From assembly GCA_016932435.1 (NCBI GenBank), contig JAFGCW010000002.1, positions 1 to 28,070 on the forward strand: a DNA stretch of 28,070 nucleotides, given 5' to 3'. Source of the stretch: Dehalococcoidales bacterium. Lineage in GTDB: Bacteria > Chloroflexota > Dehalococcoidia > Dehalococcoidales > UBA2162. The first letter of the stretch is position 1; the number at the start of each line of letters is the position of its first letter. Positions 1 through 7,203 of the stretch are shown here, piece by piece. Both the position numbers and the translations under genes were made by a program. Below the pieces are notes generated by a model. That model searched no databases, was not told the DNA's origin, and saw only the letters and a program-made list of their open reading frames with translations.

Positions 1-1188
1 ATAAAAGATAAAGTTGCCGTGGTCGGCATGGGCTGCGTAAAATTCGGAGAAAACTGGGAAAAAAGTGCCAGTGATATGATGGTAGACGCCGCCTACGAAG
101 CCTATGAAGATGCTGGCATCGAGCCCAAAGATATTGAGGCAGCCTGGTTCGGTTCTACTCAAATCTCACTCGGTGAACCTATGGCATATAACCTCAAATT
201 CGACTATATACCCATTACACGTGTCGAAAACCTGTGTGCTACAGCTACCGACGCGTTCAGAAATGCCTGCTTTGCTGTAGCGTCAGGTATGTACGATGTA
301 GTAATGGCTCTCGGCTGCGAGAAACTTAAAGATACCGGACGAGGTGGCCTCGGCGGAGGCGGTGGTGGCGGCGGCGGGGATATGCTGTTCATCCCTTCGG
401 GAGGACCGCATACCGCATTCGCCCAAATGGCCAACAGGTATATGGAAGAATACGGATGGACCTACGAAGAATTCAAGCCTATTCTCGCCAAGATCGCCGT
501 TAAGAATCACTACAATGGCTCTCTTAATCCCAAGGCGCATTTCCAGCAGGCGATTACCGAGGAGCAGGCAATGAACGCCCCGATGATGTCATGGCCTCTC
601 GGACTTTATGACTGCTGCGGGGTCAGCGACGGCGCGGCTGCAGCAATTATCACCAGGGCTGATATGGCAAAAAGTTTCAGGGATGATTACACTCTTGTAA
701 AAGGAGTAGGTTTAGCAGTCGGCGGAAGACAGGGCTGGACAAGGCAGGACGTCGACTTAACCCATATTGAACCGACCGTGCGAGCCGGCCAACAAGCTTA
801 CGAACAGGCAGGAATTAAGGATCCGTTTAAAGAGATCGATCTTGCGGAAGTACATGATTGCTTCACCATCACCGAGCTTGTCATTATGGAAGACCTTGGT
901 TTTGCTCCACGCGGTGGTGCTCCTGAATACGTGAAAGAAGGCAGGTTCCTGCTCGATGGTGACCTGGCGGTCAATCCGGATGGCGGGTTAAAATCCTTCG
1001 GACATCCTATCGGCGCAAGCGGACTCAGGATGCTCTACGAAGTATACAAGCAGCTTCAGGGCAAAGCCGGTCCCAGGCAGAGGAAGAACCCGACCCTGGG
1101 GTTAACACATAATTTTGGATTCAATCCCGGAAGCGGTGTCGGCAGTGTTACCATAATGGGCCAGGCAGACACCAAGTCCTTTGGTTAA
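1..1188 (+). CDS. Thiolase (SCP-x type acetyl-CoA acyltransferase), 5'-truncated by the window edge
   Basis: The reading frame is open from base 1 (IKDKVAVVGMGC...), so the true start lies just outside the window; a GTG at 19 is only a nominal start. The thiolase fold is clear. The nucleophile Cys lies in VENLCATATDAF, a downstream HDCF block is followed by TELVIMEDLGF, and the C-terminal GHPIGASG and THNFGFNPGSG motifs supply the catalytic His and the glycine-rich active-site loop. The family makes or cleaves beta-ketoacyl-CoA; SCP-x-like members often sit in fatty- or branched-acid CoA pathways, and the exact substrate cannot be read from sequence. An odd feature is a nine-glycine run after LKDTGRGGL, in the loop following the Cys domain. 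A strong terminator follows the stop codon, so this is the last gene of its transcript. Confidence 0.9.
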   Translation: MKDKVAVVGMGCVKFGENWEKSASDMMVDAAYEAYEDAGIEPKDIEAAWFGSTQISLGEPMAYNLKFDYIPITRVENLCATATDAFRNACFAVASGMYDVVMALGCEKLKDTGRGGLGGGGGGGGGDMLFIPSGGPHTAFAQMANRYMEEYGWTYEEFKPILAKIAVKNHYNGSLNPKAHFQQAITEEQAMNAPMMSWPLGLYDCCGVSDGAAAAIITRADMAKSFRDDYTLVKGVGLAVGGRQGWTRQDVDLTHIEPTVRAGQQAYEQAGIKDPFKEIDLAEVHDCFTITELVIMEDLGFAPRGGAPEYVKEGRFLLDGDLAVNPDGGLKSFGHPIGASGLRMLYEVYKQLQGKAGPRQRKNPTLGLTHNFGFNPGSGVGSVTIMGQADTKSFG

Positions 1189-1209
1189 ATAAAAAACCGG
1201 ACTGAAAGG

Positions 1210-1241
1210 AAAAGGCTCCTCACATAAATGAGGAGCCTTTT
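1210..1241 (+). terminator. Strong intrinsic terminator after the thiolase gene
   Basis: A perfect 13-bp stem (AAAAGGCTCCTCA / TGAGGAGCCTTTT) closes a six-base loop, CATAAA. The A-run on one side and T-run on the other make it potentially bidirectional. It ends the thiolase transcript and insulates ilvE. Confidence 0.9.
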
Positions 1242-1297
1242 CTTGTGTGTACGAAAATACTCGGATATGGCACTGGCTATAATTCACATATGAAATC

Positions 1298-1327
1298 TTG
1301 TTTACCGCATGGAAATTGGAGTATAAT
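1298..1327 (+). promoter_or_regulatory. Probable sigma70-type promoter of ilvE-plsY
   Basis: A perfect -10 TATAAT (1322-1327) is preceded at 18 bp by TTGTTT (1298-1303), 32 bp upstream of the ilvE start. The -10 box is convincing; the -35 is weak. Confidence 0.45.
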
Positions 1328-1358
1328 TAGCCCTAACCGAAAAAGGAGATAAGGAACA

Positions 1359-2282
1359 ATGTCATCATCATACGCATTTATACAAAACGAGTACGTCCCC
1401 CTGACCGAGGCAAAACTGGGAGTGATGACAAATTTTATCCACTACGGTACCGGCGTGTTCGAAGGAATCAGAGGAAACTGGAACGCCGAAGAGAAGCAAA
1501 ACTATATTTTCGCGCTGGAAGCCCATTATCGACGTCTTCTGGACGGCTGTAGTGTACTAAAGATAGACCTGCCCTACTCGCTCGAAGAATTGTGTAAAAT
1601 AACAGTGGAACTGGTAGATAAATGCGGATTCGAAGAAGACATTTACATCCGTCCTGTTGCATATAAGAGTTCGGAAGCCCTCGGCGTCCGACTTCATAAT
1701 CTTGAGAATAATTTCCTGGTGTTCGCCTTTCCCTGGGGACCGTATCTTCCTGAAAAGGTAAAGTGCTGCGTATCCTCCTGGCGCTTTCCCACTGAAATAC
1801 CGCGTGCCAAACTGACCGGTCTCTACATCACCAATGCCCTTGCCAAGACGGAAGCGGTAGAGCACGGATATGACGAGGCAATAATGCTTACTCCTGATGG
1901 ATATGTAGCCGAAGGAAGCGGAGAAAACATATTCCTGTATAAAAACGGCGAACTGGCAACTCCGGCAACCTATGACGGTGTCCTGGTTGGAATTACCCGT
2001 AACCTCGTAATCAAACTCGCTGCAGATGAACTCGGGATTAAGACGACCGAAAGACATATAAATCGTATTGAGTTGTATAATGCTGAGGAATGCTTCCTGA
2101 CAGGCACCGCCGCTAATATTACACCCGTAGCCGAAATAGATGGTCGAAAGGTAGGAAACGGTGAAATCGGTGACATAACCGCTAAACTACAGAAGATTTA
2201 TAATGACATCACTCTTGGTAAAAACCCGAAATACGCTGATCTGTGTACATCGGCACATAACAGGATAACGGCGAATAATTAA
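1359..2282 (+). CDS. ilvE: Branched-chain amino acid aminotransferase (class IV, PLP)
   Basis: This 307-residue fold-type IV aminotransferase interconverts Leu/Ile/Val and their 2-oxo acids in the cytoplasm. The N-terminal YGTGVFEGIRG block is typical. The PLP Schiff-base lysine is expected at K151 (RAKLTGLYITNALAK). The cofactor-binding region follows as DGYVAEGSGENIF (around 195-207), and ECFLTGTAANITPV near 250 is the usual substrate-loop motif. Length fits the family (about 290-310). The ATG is preceded by AAGGAGATAAGGAAC, a good ribosome binding site. It lies three bases upstream of plsY and probably shares a transcript with it. D-amino-acid transaminase and aminodeoxychorismate lyase are the related alternatives, but length and motifs favour IlvE. 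Confidence 0.93.
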   Translation: MSSSYAFIQNEYVPLTEAKLGVMTNFIHYGTGVFEGIRGNWNAEEKQNYIFALEAHYRRLLDGCSVLKIDLPYSLEELCKITVELVDKCGFEEDIYIRPVAYKSSEALGVRLHNLENNFLVFAFPWGPYLPEKVKCCVSSWRFPTEIPRAKLTGLYITNALAKTEAVEHGYDEAIMLTPDGYVAEGSGENIFLYKNGELATPATYDGVLVGITRNLVIKLAADELGIKTTERHINRIELYNAEECFLTGTAANITPVAEIDGRKVGNGEIGDITAKLQKIYNDITLGKNPKYADLCTSAHNRITANN

Positions 2283-2285
2283 ACG

Positions 2286-2948
2286 ATGTATTACGGCGTT
2301 ATATCTGTAGTAATTGCTTATTTGTTAGGTTCCATCCCCACAGCGTATATTATAACTCGTTTTGGTTACAGCAAAGACATACGCAAACTTGGCGGTGGCA
2401 ATGTCGGCACTCATAACGTATATGAGAATGTCGGCAAATTACCGGGGATAATAGTAGGTATCATTGATGTCGGTAAAGGAGTCGCCGCGGTCTATATTGC
2501 ACTGGCCTTCATCGCATCACCCGATCTATATTACTGGATTTTTGCCGCCGGCCTGGCAGCGGTTATCGGACATATATGGCCTGTGTTTCTCAAATTCAGG
2601 GGCGGTAACGGCATCGCAACATCCATTGGCATTCTTTTCGTCCTGATGACCAGAGAATCCATGATTGCTCTCGCTGTAGCTATTTTATTGCTGGTTATTA
2701 CCCGTAATGCTATCTTGTCGATAAACATCAGCTTACTCCTGACGATACCTATAGCTCCTATATTTTTACGAGACCCGTGGTTCCCTTACCTGATCTTTTC
2801 TCTCATTCTGATAATGATCCTGGTCTCGAATTTCCTTCCCACCATGAGAACTGCCATGGTAAAAGCCGGTAGTAAAGAAAAATTAACCGCAGAACTTCTC
2901 AGGTTTGAGCAGGAAAAACCATCGGAGAAAAAAGGCAAGAAAAAATAA
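2286..2948 (+). CDS. plsY: Glycerol-3-phosphate acyltransferase PlsY (acyl-phosphate dependent)
   Basis: An integral membrane protein of 220 residues with several hydrophobic helices. PlsY transfers an acyl group from acyl-phosphate to glycerol-3-phosphate, the first step of bacterial phospholipid synthesis. Family motifs are present: GSIPTAYIITR near the N-terminus, the GGGNVGTHN loop (usually GSGNxGxTN) around residues 37-45, and GHIWPVFLKFRGGNGIAT around 95-112. In the last motif the usual GGKGVAT lysine is an asparagine, a modest departure. A basic tail (EKKGKKK) ends the protein. It starts three bases after the ilvE stop and ends six bases from the convergent aldolase gene. No strong Shine-Dalgarno is visible, suggesting coupling with ilvE. 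Confidence 0.9.
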   Translation: MYYGVISVVIAYLLGSIPTAYIITRFGYSKDIRKLGGGNVGTHNVYENVGKLPGIIVGIIDVGKGVAAVYIALAFIASPDLYYWIFAAGLAAVIGHIWPVFLKFRGGNGIATSIGILFVLMTRESMIALAVAILLLVITRNAILSINISLLLTIPIAPIFLRDPWFPYLIFSLILIMILVSNFLPTMRTAMVKAGSKEKLTAELLRFEQEKPSEKKGKKK

Positions 2949-2954
2949 CTTCGA

Positions 2955-3521
2955 TTATGTGGAACGTCCGACTTCCAGTGATTTAAGCAGACAGATAACC
3001 TGGCAGTTTTCCTCGAGTGTAGTAGTATAGTTGAAGGCTTCTTCAAGTAACTGTCCCGTTCCAAAGCTGCCATGACCATGAACCATAATTATCCGCCTGT
3101 ATAGTAATGCTTCTGCAATAATATCAGCCATTCCCCCGGGTTTCACTTCCATTCCCCATCCCAGGACGGGTACTTCCCCTATTGTGTTATACCCCTCGGC
3201 GGAATTGGGTACTATTTTCTTTTCTTTCATTGAAAGAGCAATGGAATGAGGAGGATGAGCATGGATAATAGCGAGAGCGGAGGTCGCCTGGTAAATGGCA
3301 CGGTGAACCGCCAGCTCAGTCGATGCAAGCGGAGTCGCACGGTCGTTCTTGAAAATACCGGTTTCAATGAGATCCTGCTCTTTTAAACACCCGAGTTGAG
3401 AACCTCTACGGGTAATGATCAGGTTATCGCCAAGCCGGATGCTGAGGTTACCGGTATGCGAGGAGACAAGTCCTCTTGTAAACAAATCGCGGCCTACTTC
3501 CTGGAATTGGGATGTAATCAT
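2955..3521 (-). CDS. Class II aldolase/adducin family protein (fuculose-phosphate-aldolase-like)
   Basis: 188 residues, typical for small zinc-dependent class II aldolases such as L-fuculose-1-phosphate aldolase. Visible motifs are SSHTGNLSIRLGDNLIITRRG (sugar-phosphate site; N25 and the S/T residues), the metal-binding HAHPPHS near residue 94, and the second metal His in VHGHGSFGTG near 143. STELAVHRAIYQ matches the conserved helix that supplies the catalytic Glu in this fold. The substrate could be a short sugar phosphate or a methylthioribulose-1-phosphate-like compound; sequence alone does not decide. It is followed by a convergent plsY and lies downstream of lexA on the same strand. The ATG has only a weak upstream AAAGAA. 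Confidence 0.82.
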   Translation of the reverse strand: MITSQFQEVGRDLFTRGLVSSHTGNLSIRLGDNLIITRRGSQLGCLKEQDLIETGIFKNDRATPLASTELAVHRAIYQATSALAIIHAHPPHSIALSMKEKKIVPNSAEGYNTIGEVPVLGWGMEVKPGGMADIIAEALLYRRIIMVHGHGSFGTGQLLEEAFNYTTTLEENCQVICLLKSLEVGRST

Positions 3522-3610
3522 GTTCTTTTTATATGAATACCACCTTCGCGGGATATTGGCATAACGATAGAAAGTGTATACTCACCGTAAAGAAATTGCA
3601 AGTCAGGTAT

Positions 3611-4252
3611 TTATATCATTTGCCTTATGACGGCGATAACCTTGCCCTGGACTTCGACATTGTCCGGTTCAGCGTAAATAGGGTCCATCTGACTGTTTGC
3701 GGGTTGCAGCCTGATACGTCCCTTTTCGCGGTAGAGTTTTTTCAGTGTAACCTCTTTTTCAGCTTTCAGCCAGACAGCAGCCATTTCTCCATTCTCAACT
3801 ACATTGACGTGCTGCATCAATATGGTATCGCCGTCATTTATCAGGGCATCGATCATTGACTGACCTTTTACTTTGAGAGCGTAGACGTCAGTTTTGCCTT
3901 TGGTCATATCTTCAGGAATATCAATAGTTTCCGAAGAAGCAGTTACATCCCAGGTATCCGGTGCCGGCACAGGTATCGGTTCACCGGCAGCGATTTGACC
4001 AATTACAGGAACTTTAAACGTTTGAAATCTGGCGGAAGATTCGGATATCAGTTCTATTCCCCGTGAAATCCCGGGATGACGCTTAATATAACCCTCGCGT
4101 TCGAGTATATCGAGGTTATAATCAACTACTGAGGTTGAACTGATATTACATCCGTTAAGGATATCTCTGACAGTCGGAGGATAGCTTTTATCTACCCAGA
4201 AACTTTTAACAAAATCTATAATATTTCGTTGCTTCGGCGATAGTGCTTTCAC
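3611..4252 (-). CDS. lexA: LexA SOS repressor
   Basis: 213 residues. An N-terminal winged helix (residues 1-70; LSPKQRNIIDFVKSF, PPTVRDI) is followed by an S24 self-cleaving domain. The autocleavage bond is expected at A89-G90 in QIAAGEPIPVP. The catalytic Ser is S132 (KGQSMIDALINDGD) and the Lys is K171 (EVTLKKLY). The start is GTG, with GAGGTG five bases upstream. The protein represses DNA-damage genes and self-cleaves when bound to RecA filaments. A perfect GAAC-N4-GTTC operator lies 30 bp upstream, so it should repress itself. Confidence 0.96.
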   Translation of the reverse strand: MKALSPKQRNIIDFVKSFWVDKSYPPTVRDILNGCNISSTSVVDYNLDILEREGYIKRHPGISRGIELISESSARFQTFKVPVIGQIAAGEPIPVPAPDTWDVTASSETIDIPEDMTKGKTDVYALKVKGQSMIDALINDGDTILMQHVNVVENGEMAAVWLKAEKEVTLKKLYREKGRIRLQPANSQMDPIYAEPDNVEVQGKVIAVIRQMI

Positions 4253-4281
4253 TTTTCACCTCACAATAATCCCAGCCTGAC

Positions 4282-4295
4282 CGAACATCCGTTCT
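4282..4295 (-). promoter_or_regulatory. LexA box (SOS operator) upstream of lexA
   Basis: CGAACATCCGTTCT matches the Gram-positive-type LexA operator CGAAC-N4-GTTCG at 9 of 10 fixed positions, with a perfect GAAC/GTTC dyad. It lies just downstream of the predicted lexA -10 element, where binding would block initiation. Confidence 0.85.
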
Positions 4296-4300
4296 ACGTT

Positions 4301-4329
4301 ACTCTACCAATAGCCAGACCCTTTGTCAA
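4301..4329 (-). promoter_or_regulatory. lexA promoter
   Basis: On the minus strand a consensus TTGACA (4329-4324) is followed after exactly 17 bp by TAGAGT (4306-4301). The predicted start site falls next to the LexA box, consistent with autorepression. Confidence 0.7.
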
Positions 4330-4352
4330 GTGTGATATAGGGTCTGGCTATT
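4309..4352 (-). terminator. Inverted repeat after rpsT, overlapping the lexA promoter
   Basis: A perfect 13-bp inverted repeat (AATAGCCAGACCC / GGGTCTGGCTATT) encloses an 18-base loop. It lies downstream of the rpsT stop and would end that transcript, although no U-tract follows. The lexA -35 element falls in its loop and the spacer falls in one arm. Confidence 0.55.
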
Positions 4353-4382
4353 TGATGCGCTGTCGTTTATTTCGTCTCAGCT

Positions 4383-4688
4383 TTATTCCTCGGCTGGTTC
4401 GGGAGCCGATGGTGGTGTCTCCGGTTTCTGAGCAGAATTCAGTTTCTTCAATAAGCGTGACTTCCGCCTGGCGGCATTATTGGGATGAATAACGCCTTTT
4501 GCCGCCGCTTTATCAAGTGTACTGACAGCATCGGCAACTGCCGCATCAGCTTCGTCCAGCTTACCTGAGAAAATTAGCTTCTCTGCTTTTGTGATACTGG
4601 TCTTGCACTGGCTGCGTATCGGCTGGTTGCGTAACCGCTTCCTTTCAGACACTCGCACCTGTTTCTGGGCTGATTTAGTGATTGGCAA
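4383..4688 (-). CDS. rpsT: 30S ribosomal protein S20 (bS20)
   Basis: 101 residues, strongly basic and helical, with the classic S20 pattern: [18 protein letters not shown] near the N-terminus and [19 protein letters not shown] near the C-terminus. It binds 16S rRNA in the small subunit. A short acidic/proline-rich tail ([13 protein letters not shown]) extends past the usual end. Translation starts at TTG, supported by a perfect AGGAGG six bases upstream; non-ATG starts are common for rpsT, where they limit expression. It has its own promoter and a downstream hairpin. Confidence 0.95.
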   Translation of the reverse strand: MPITKSAQKQVRVSERKRLRNQPIRSQCKTSITKAEKLIFSGKLDEADAAVADAVSTLDKAAAKGVIHPNNAARRKSRLLKKLNSAQKPETPPSAPEPAEE

Positions 4689-4739
4689 TATCTTCCTCCT
4701 GTATGTTACCGGGATATAGTAATTTCAAATGCAAACTCT

Positions 4740-4768
4740 ATTATACCTTAAAATGCGGAATTTGCTAA
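4740..4768 (-). promoter_or_regulatory. rpsT promoter
   Basis: Minus-strand TTAGCA (4768-4763), a 17-bp spacer, then a perfect TATAAT (4745-4740), about 50 bp upstream of the rpsT start. Confidence 0.65.
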
Positions 4769-4795
4769 ATAGTTAGCTGAAAACATCGGACAGGT

Positions 4796-6976
4796 TTAAT
4801 TTCCTACCTTTGCTGCTGCTCCCTGGTCAATCCTCTCGGCACTCATCACCCCTCGTATACCCTCTATCCTTACAAGGAGCCTGCTAAGCTGGGTAAGATT
4901 CGCTGCTTCCAGCGCAAAATATATCGATATCGTCTGATCATCATTATTCGTAAGACTTACTGCGGCTATATTTAACTTTTCTTCGGCTACTATCGTCGAT
5001 ATATCCCGCATTAATCCTACCCTGTCGAGTGCTTCAACCTGGATCTGTACAGGATACATGGCATCCGTTTCTCCCCATTCCACCGGGATCAGCCGATCCT
5101 GTTCTTTTTCATTTCGAATATTCTGACAGTCCTTCCGGTGAATGGTTATTCCCCGGTTTCGGGTTATATACCCCACAATTTCATCACCAGGCACGGGATG
5201 ACAGCATTGGGCGAGCTGTGTAAGAAGGTCGTCCACACCTCTTACCGTCACGGGTGAAGTCGGATGTCGGGTCAGGGTCGTAGTCGTAATCTTCGGCTGC
5301 TGCTCCTGATCAGCAAGTTTCATAGCTATCTGGTGGGTAGTAATATCTCCGGAACCAATCGCCAGGTAAAAATCATCCAGCTCCTCATATTTGAAAAGTT
5401 CCTGGAGTTTTTCTCTCTCGGAAAAAGGCAGGCCAAGTTGTCTCATCGATTTCTCGAGGAGTTCGCGGCCACGCTCTATATTTTCGGTACGTTCCTGCTT
5501 CTTAAACCATTGCCGTATTTTTTCCCGGGCATGGGATGTTCCGACATAACCGAGAACCGGATTCAGCCAGTCACGTGAAGGACCTCTTTCACCTTTTGTT
5601 GACATAATTTCAACGACATCGCCGTTCTTAAGCTGGTAGTTGAACGGAACCAGCCGACCGTTTACCTTTGCTCCTATACAGCGATGACCAAGGTCCGTGT
5701 GCACTCTATAAGCAAAATCGAGCGGAGTCGCTCCGTTCGGAAGGTCTTTGATCTCCCCTTTCGGCGTATAGACGAATACCTGATCGTTAAATATATCAGT
5801 TTTAACGGACTCCAGAAATTCTTCGGCACCGCTAAGTTCACGGTGCCAGTCTACAAGCTGTCTAAGCCAGCTGATTCTTTCCTCGAAACGTACATCTGTC
5901 TTTTCGCCTTCCTTGTAACGCCAGTGAGACGCGACTCCGTATTCATCAATGCGGTGCATCTGGTACGTCCGGATCTGGATTTCCAGCGGTGTCGTTCCCT
6001 GGCACATCACCGCGGTATGCAACGACTGGTACCCGTTCGTTTTCGGGTTAGCTATAAAATCATCGAACTGGTCCGGCAGCGGATGCCACAGGCTGTGGAT
6101 AATGCCCAGAGCCGTATAACACTCCGATATGGTGTTTACCAGCACTCGAAGCGCCAGCAGATCATGGATATCATCGAAATCCTTACCGAGTGCGGCATAC
6201 TTCTCCATTTTCTGGTAGATACTGTATATATGCTTCGGCCTGCCTGTAACATCGGCTTTAAAACCGGATTCTTCAAATTCATCGATTAACTGTTGCTTGA
6301 CTTGCTCGATAAATTCTTCACGCTGGGCACGCCGGCTGGCAACCAGTTTCGCTACCTGGTGGTACTTTTCGGGTTCAAGATATCTGAAAGACAGGTCTTC
6401 AAGCTGCCATTTCAATTCCCAGATACCCAGTCGATGGGCAAGAGGGGCGTATACTTCCGCCGTCTCACGGGCTATCCTGAGTTGTTTTTCAGGTTCGAGT
6501 GCATCAAGTGTTTTCATGTTATGTAATCTATCTGCCAGCTTGATAAATACGACCCTCAGATCCTCAGCCATCGCAACCAGCATTTTCCTCAGGTTTTCTG
6601 CCTGTTCATTGCGTGTGTTCTCGTTCTGTCGCTGGATTATATCACCGGGTACGTTGAGCGATATCTTACCCAGTTTTGTTACGCCGTCTACAAGCTTTCC
6701 GACTTCCGGACCGAATTCATTGACAATATCTTTCAAAGGAACGCCGCAGTTTTCAAGAACGTCATGAAGTAAAGCGGCGGCCAGCGTGCTGGTATCCATC
6801 TGGAGTTCGGCAAGGGTAATGGCTACCTGAAGCGGATGTTCAAGGTAGGGCTCGCCCGATTTCCGAAATTGCCCTTCATGGGCTTTCATGGCATAGTCGT
6901 ATGATTTACTGACTATCCCCACCTTTTCAGGTGGAAGGTATCCTTCGATTATCTTGATAAGCCGCTCAACGCCCAT
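4796..6976 (-). CDS. rel: RelA/SpoT family (p)ppGpp synthetase/hydrolase
   Basis: 726 residues with the full long-RSH architecture. An HD hydrolase domain spans about 20-190 (HEGQFRKSGEPYLEHP, HDVLEN at 71-76, IKLADRLHNMKT with D149). The (p)ppGpp synthetase domain spans about 240-360 (RPKHIYSIYQKM, DLLALRVLV, PKTNGYQSLHTAV). A TGS domain (VYTPKGEIKDLPNGATPLDFAYRVHT) and a C-terminal ACT domain (VQIQVEALDRVGLMRDIS) follow. It makes the stringent-response alarmone from ATP and GTP/GDP. Two departures deserve attention: the hydrolase HDxxED motif reads HDVLEN (D76 is Asn), and the synthetase position that reads RxKD in bifunctional enzymes reads QFDD (303-306), closer to the ExDD of RelA-type synthetases. 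Hydrolase activity may therefore be altered. It begins at ATG with only a weak RBS and has its own promoter. Confidence 0.93.
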   Translation of the reverse strand: MGVERLIKIIEGYLPPEKVGIVSKSYDYAMKAHEGQFRKSGEPYLEHPLQVAITLAELQMDTSTLAAALLHDVLENCGVPLKDIVNEFGPEVGKLVDGVTKLGKISLNVPGDIIQRQNENTRNEQAENLRKMLVAMAEDLRVVFIKLADRLHNMKTLDALEPEKQLRIARETAEVYAPLAHRLGIWELKWQLEDLSFRYLEPEKYHQVAKLVASRRAQREEFIEQVKQQLIDEFEESGFKADVTGRPKHIYSIYQKMEKYAALGKDFDDIHDLLALRVLVNTISECYTALGIIHSLWHPLPDQFDDFIANPKTNGYQSLHTAVMCQGTTPLEIQIRTYQMHRIDEYGVASHWRYKEGEKTDVRFEERISWLRQLVDWHRELSGAEEFLESVKTDIFNDQVFVYTPKGEIKDLPNGATPLDFAYRVHTDLGHRCIGAKVNGRLVPFNYQLKNGDVVEIMSTKGERGPSRDWLNPVLGYVGTSHAREKIRQWFKKQERTENIERGRELLEKSMRQLGLPFSEREKLQELFKYEELDDFYLAIGSGDITTHQIAMKLADQEQQPKITTTTLTRHPTSPVTVRGVDDLLTQLAQCCHPVPGDEIVGYITRNRGITIHRKDCQNIRNEKEQDRLIPVEWGETDAMYPVQIQVEALDRVGLMRDISTIVAEEKLNIAAVSLTNNDDQTISIYFALEAANLTQLSRLLVRIEGIRGVMSAERIDQGAAAKVGN

Positions 6977-7007
6977 TGCCCGACCCTCAACAAGCTAGTG
7001 TAAATAC

Positions 7008-7036
7008 AGTATATCCTAAGGTTAAAAATGTGTAAA
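7008..7036 (-). promoter_or_regulatory. Promoter of the rel gene
   Basis: Minus-strand TTTACA (7036-7031), exactly 17 bp, then TATACT (7013-7008), about 30 bp upstream of the rel ATG. Both boxes are near consensus. Confidence 0.7.
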
Positions 7037-7158
7037 ACACTAAACTCACAATCATGATAACGTCCACTCCAAGTTATTCCAGGGGAGTCGTTGAAAGAAA
7101 AAAAATCCTTCTCTCCGTTTAATATCCCAAAATGTTTGAATACGACTCAAGATATTCA

Positions 7159-7167
7159 TGTTATAAT
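7159..7167 (+). promoter_or_regulatory. Extended -10 promoter of tyrS
   Basis: TGTTATAAT is an extended -10 (TGn + TATAAT). No good -35 sits at 17 bp; TTGAAT lies 20 bp upstream. The implied transcription start near 7174 lies after the upstream in-frame ATG at 7132, which supports the 7204 start for tyrS. I see no T-box leader. Confidence 0.6.
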
Positions 7168-7203
7168 CGAATTACCAAATCTTACATACGGTGGAATGGA
7201 AAA

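Noticed and set aside
7132..7203. N-terminal extension of tyrS from ATG 7132
   Set aside because: The extra 24 residues do not look like a TyrS N-terminus, and the extended -10 promoter at 7159 would start transcription after this codon.
6977..7203. T-box leader before tyrS
   Set aside because: No specifier-loop or conserved antiterminator sequence is visible, and the predicted transcript leader is only about 30 bases.
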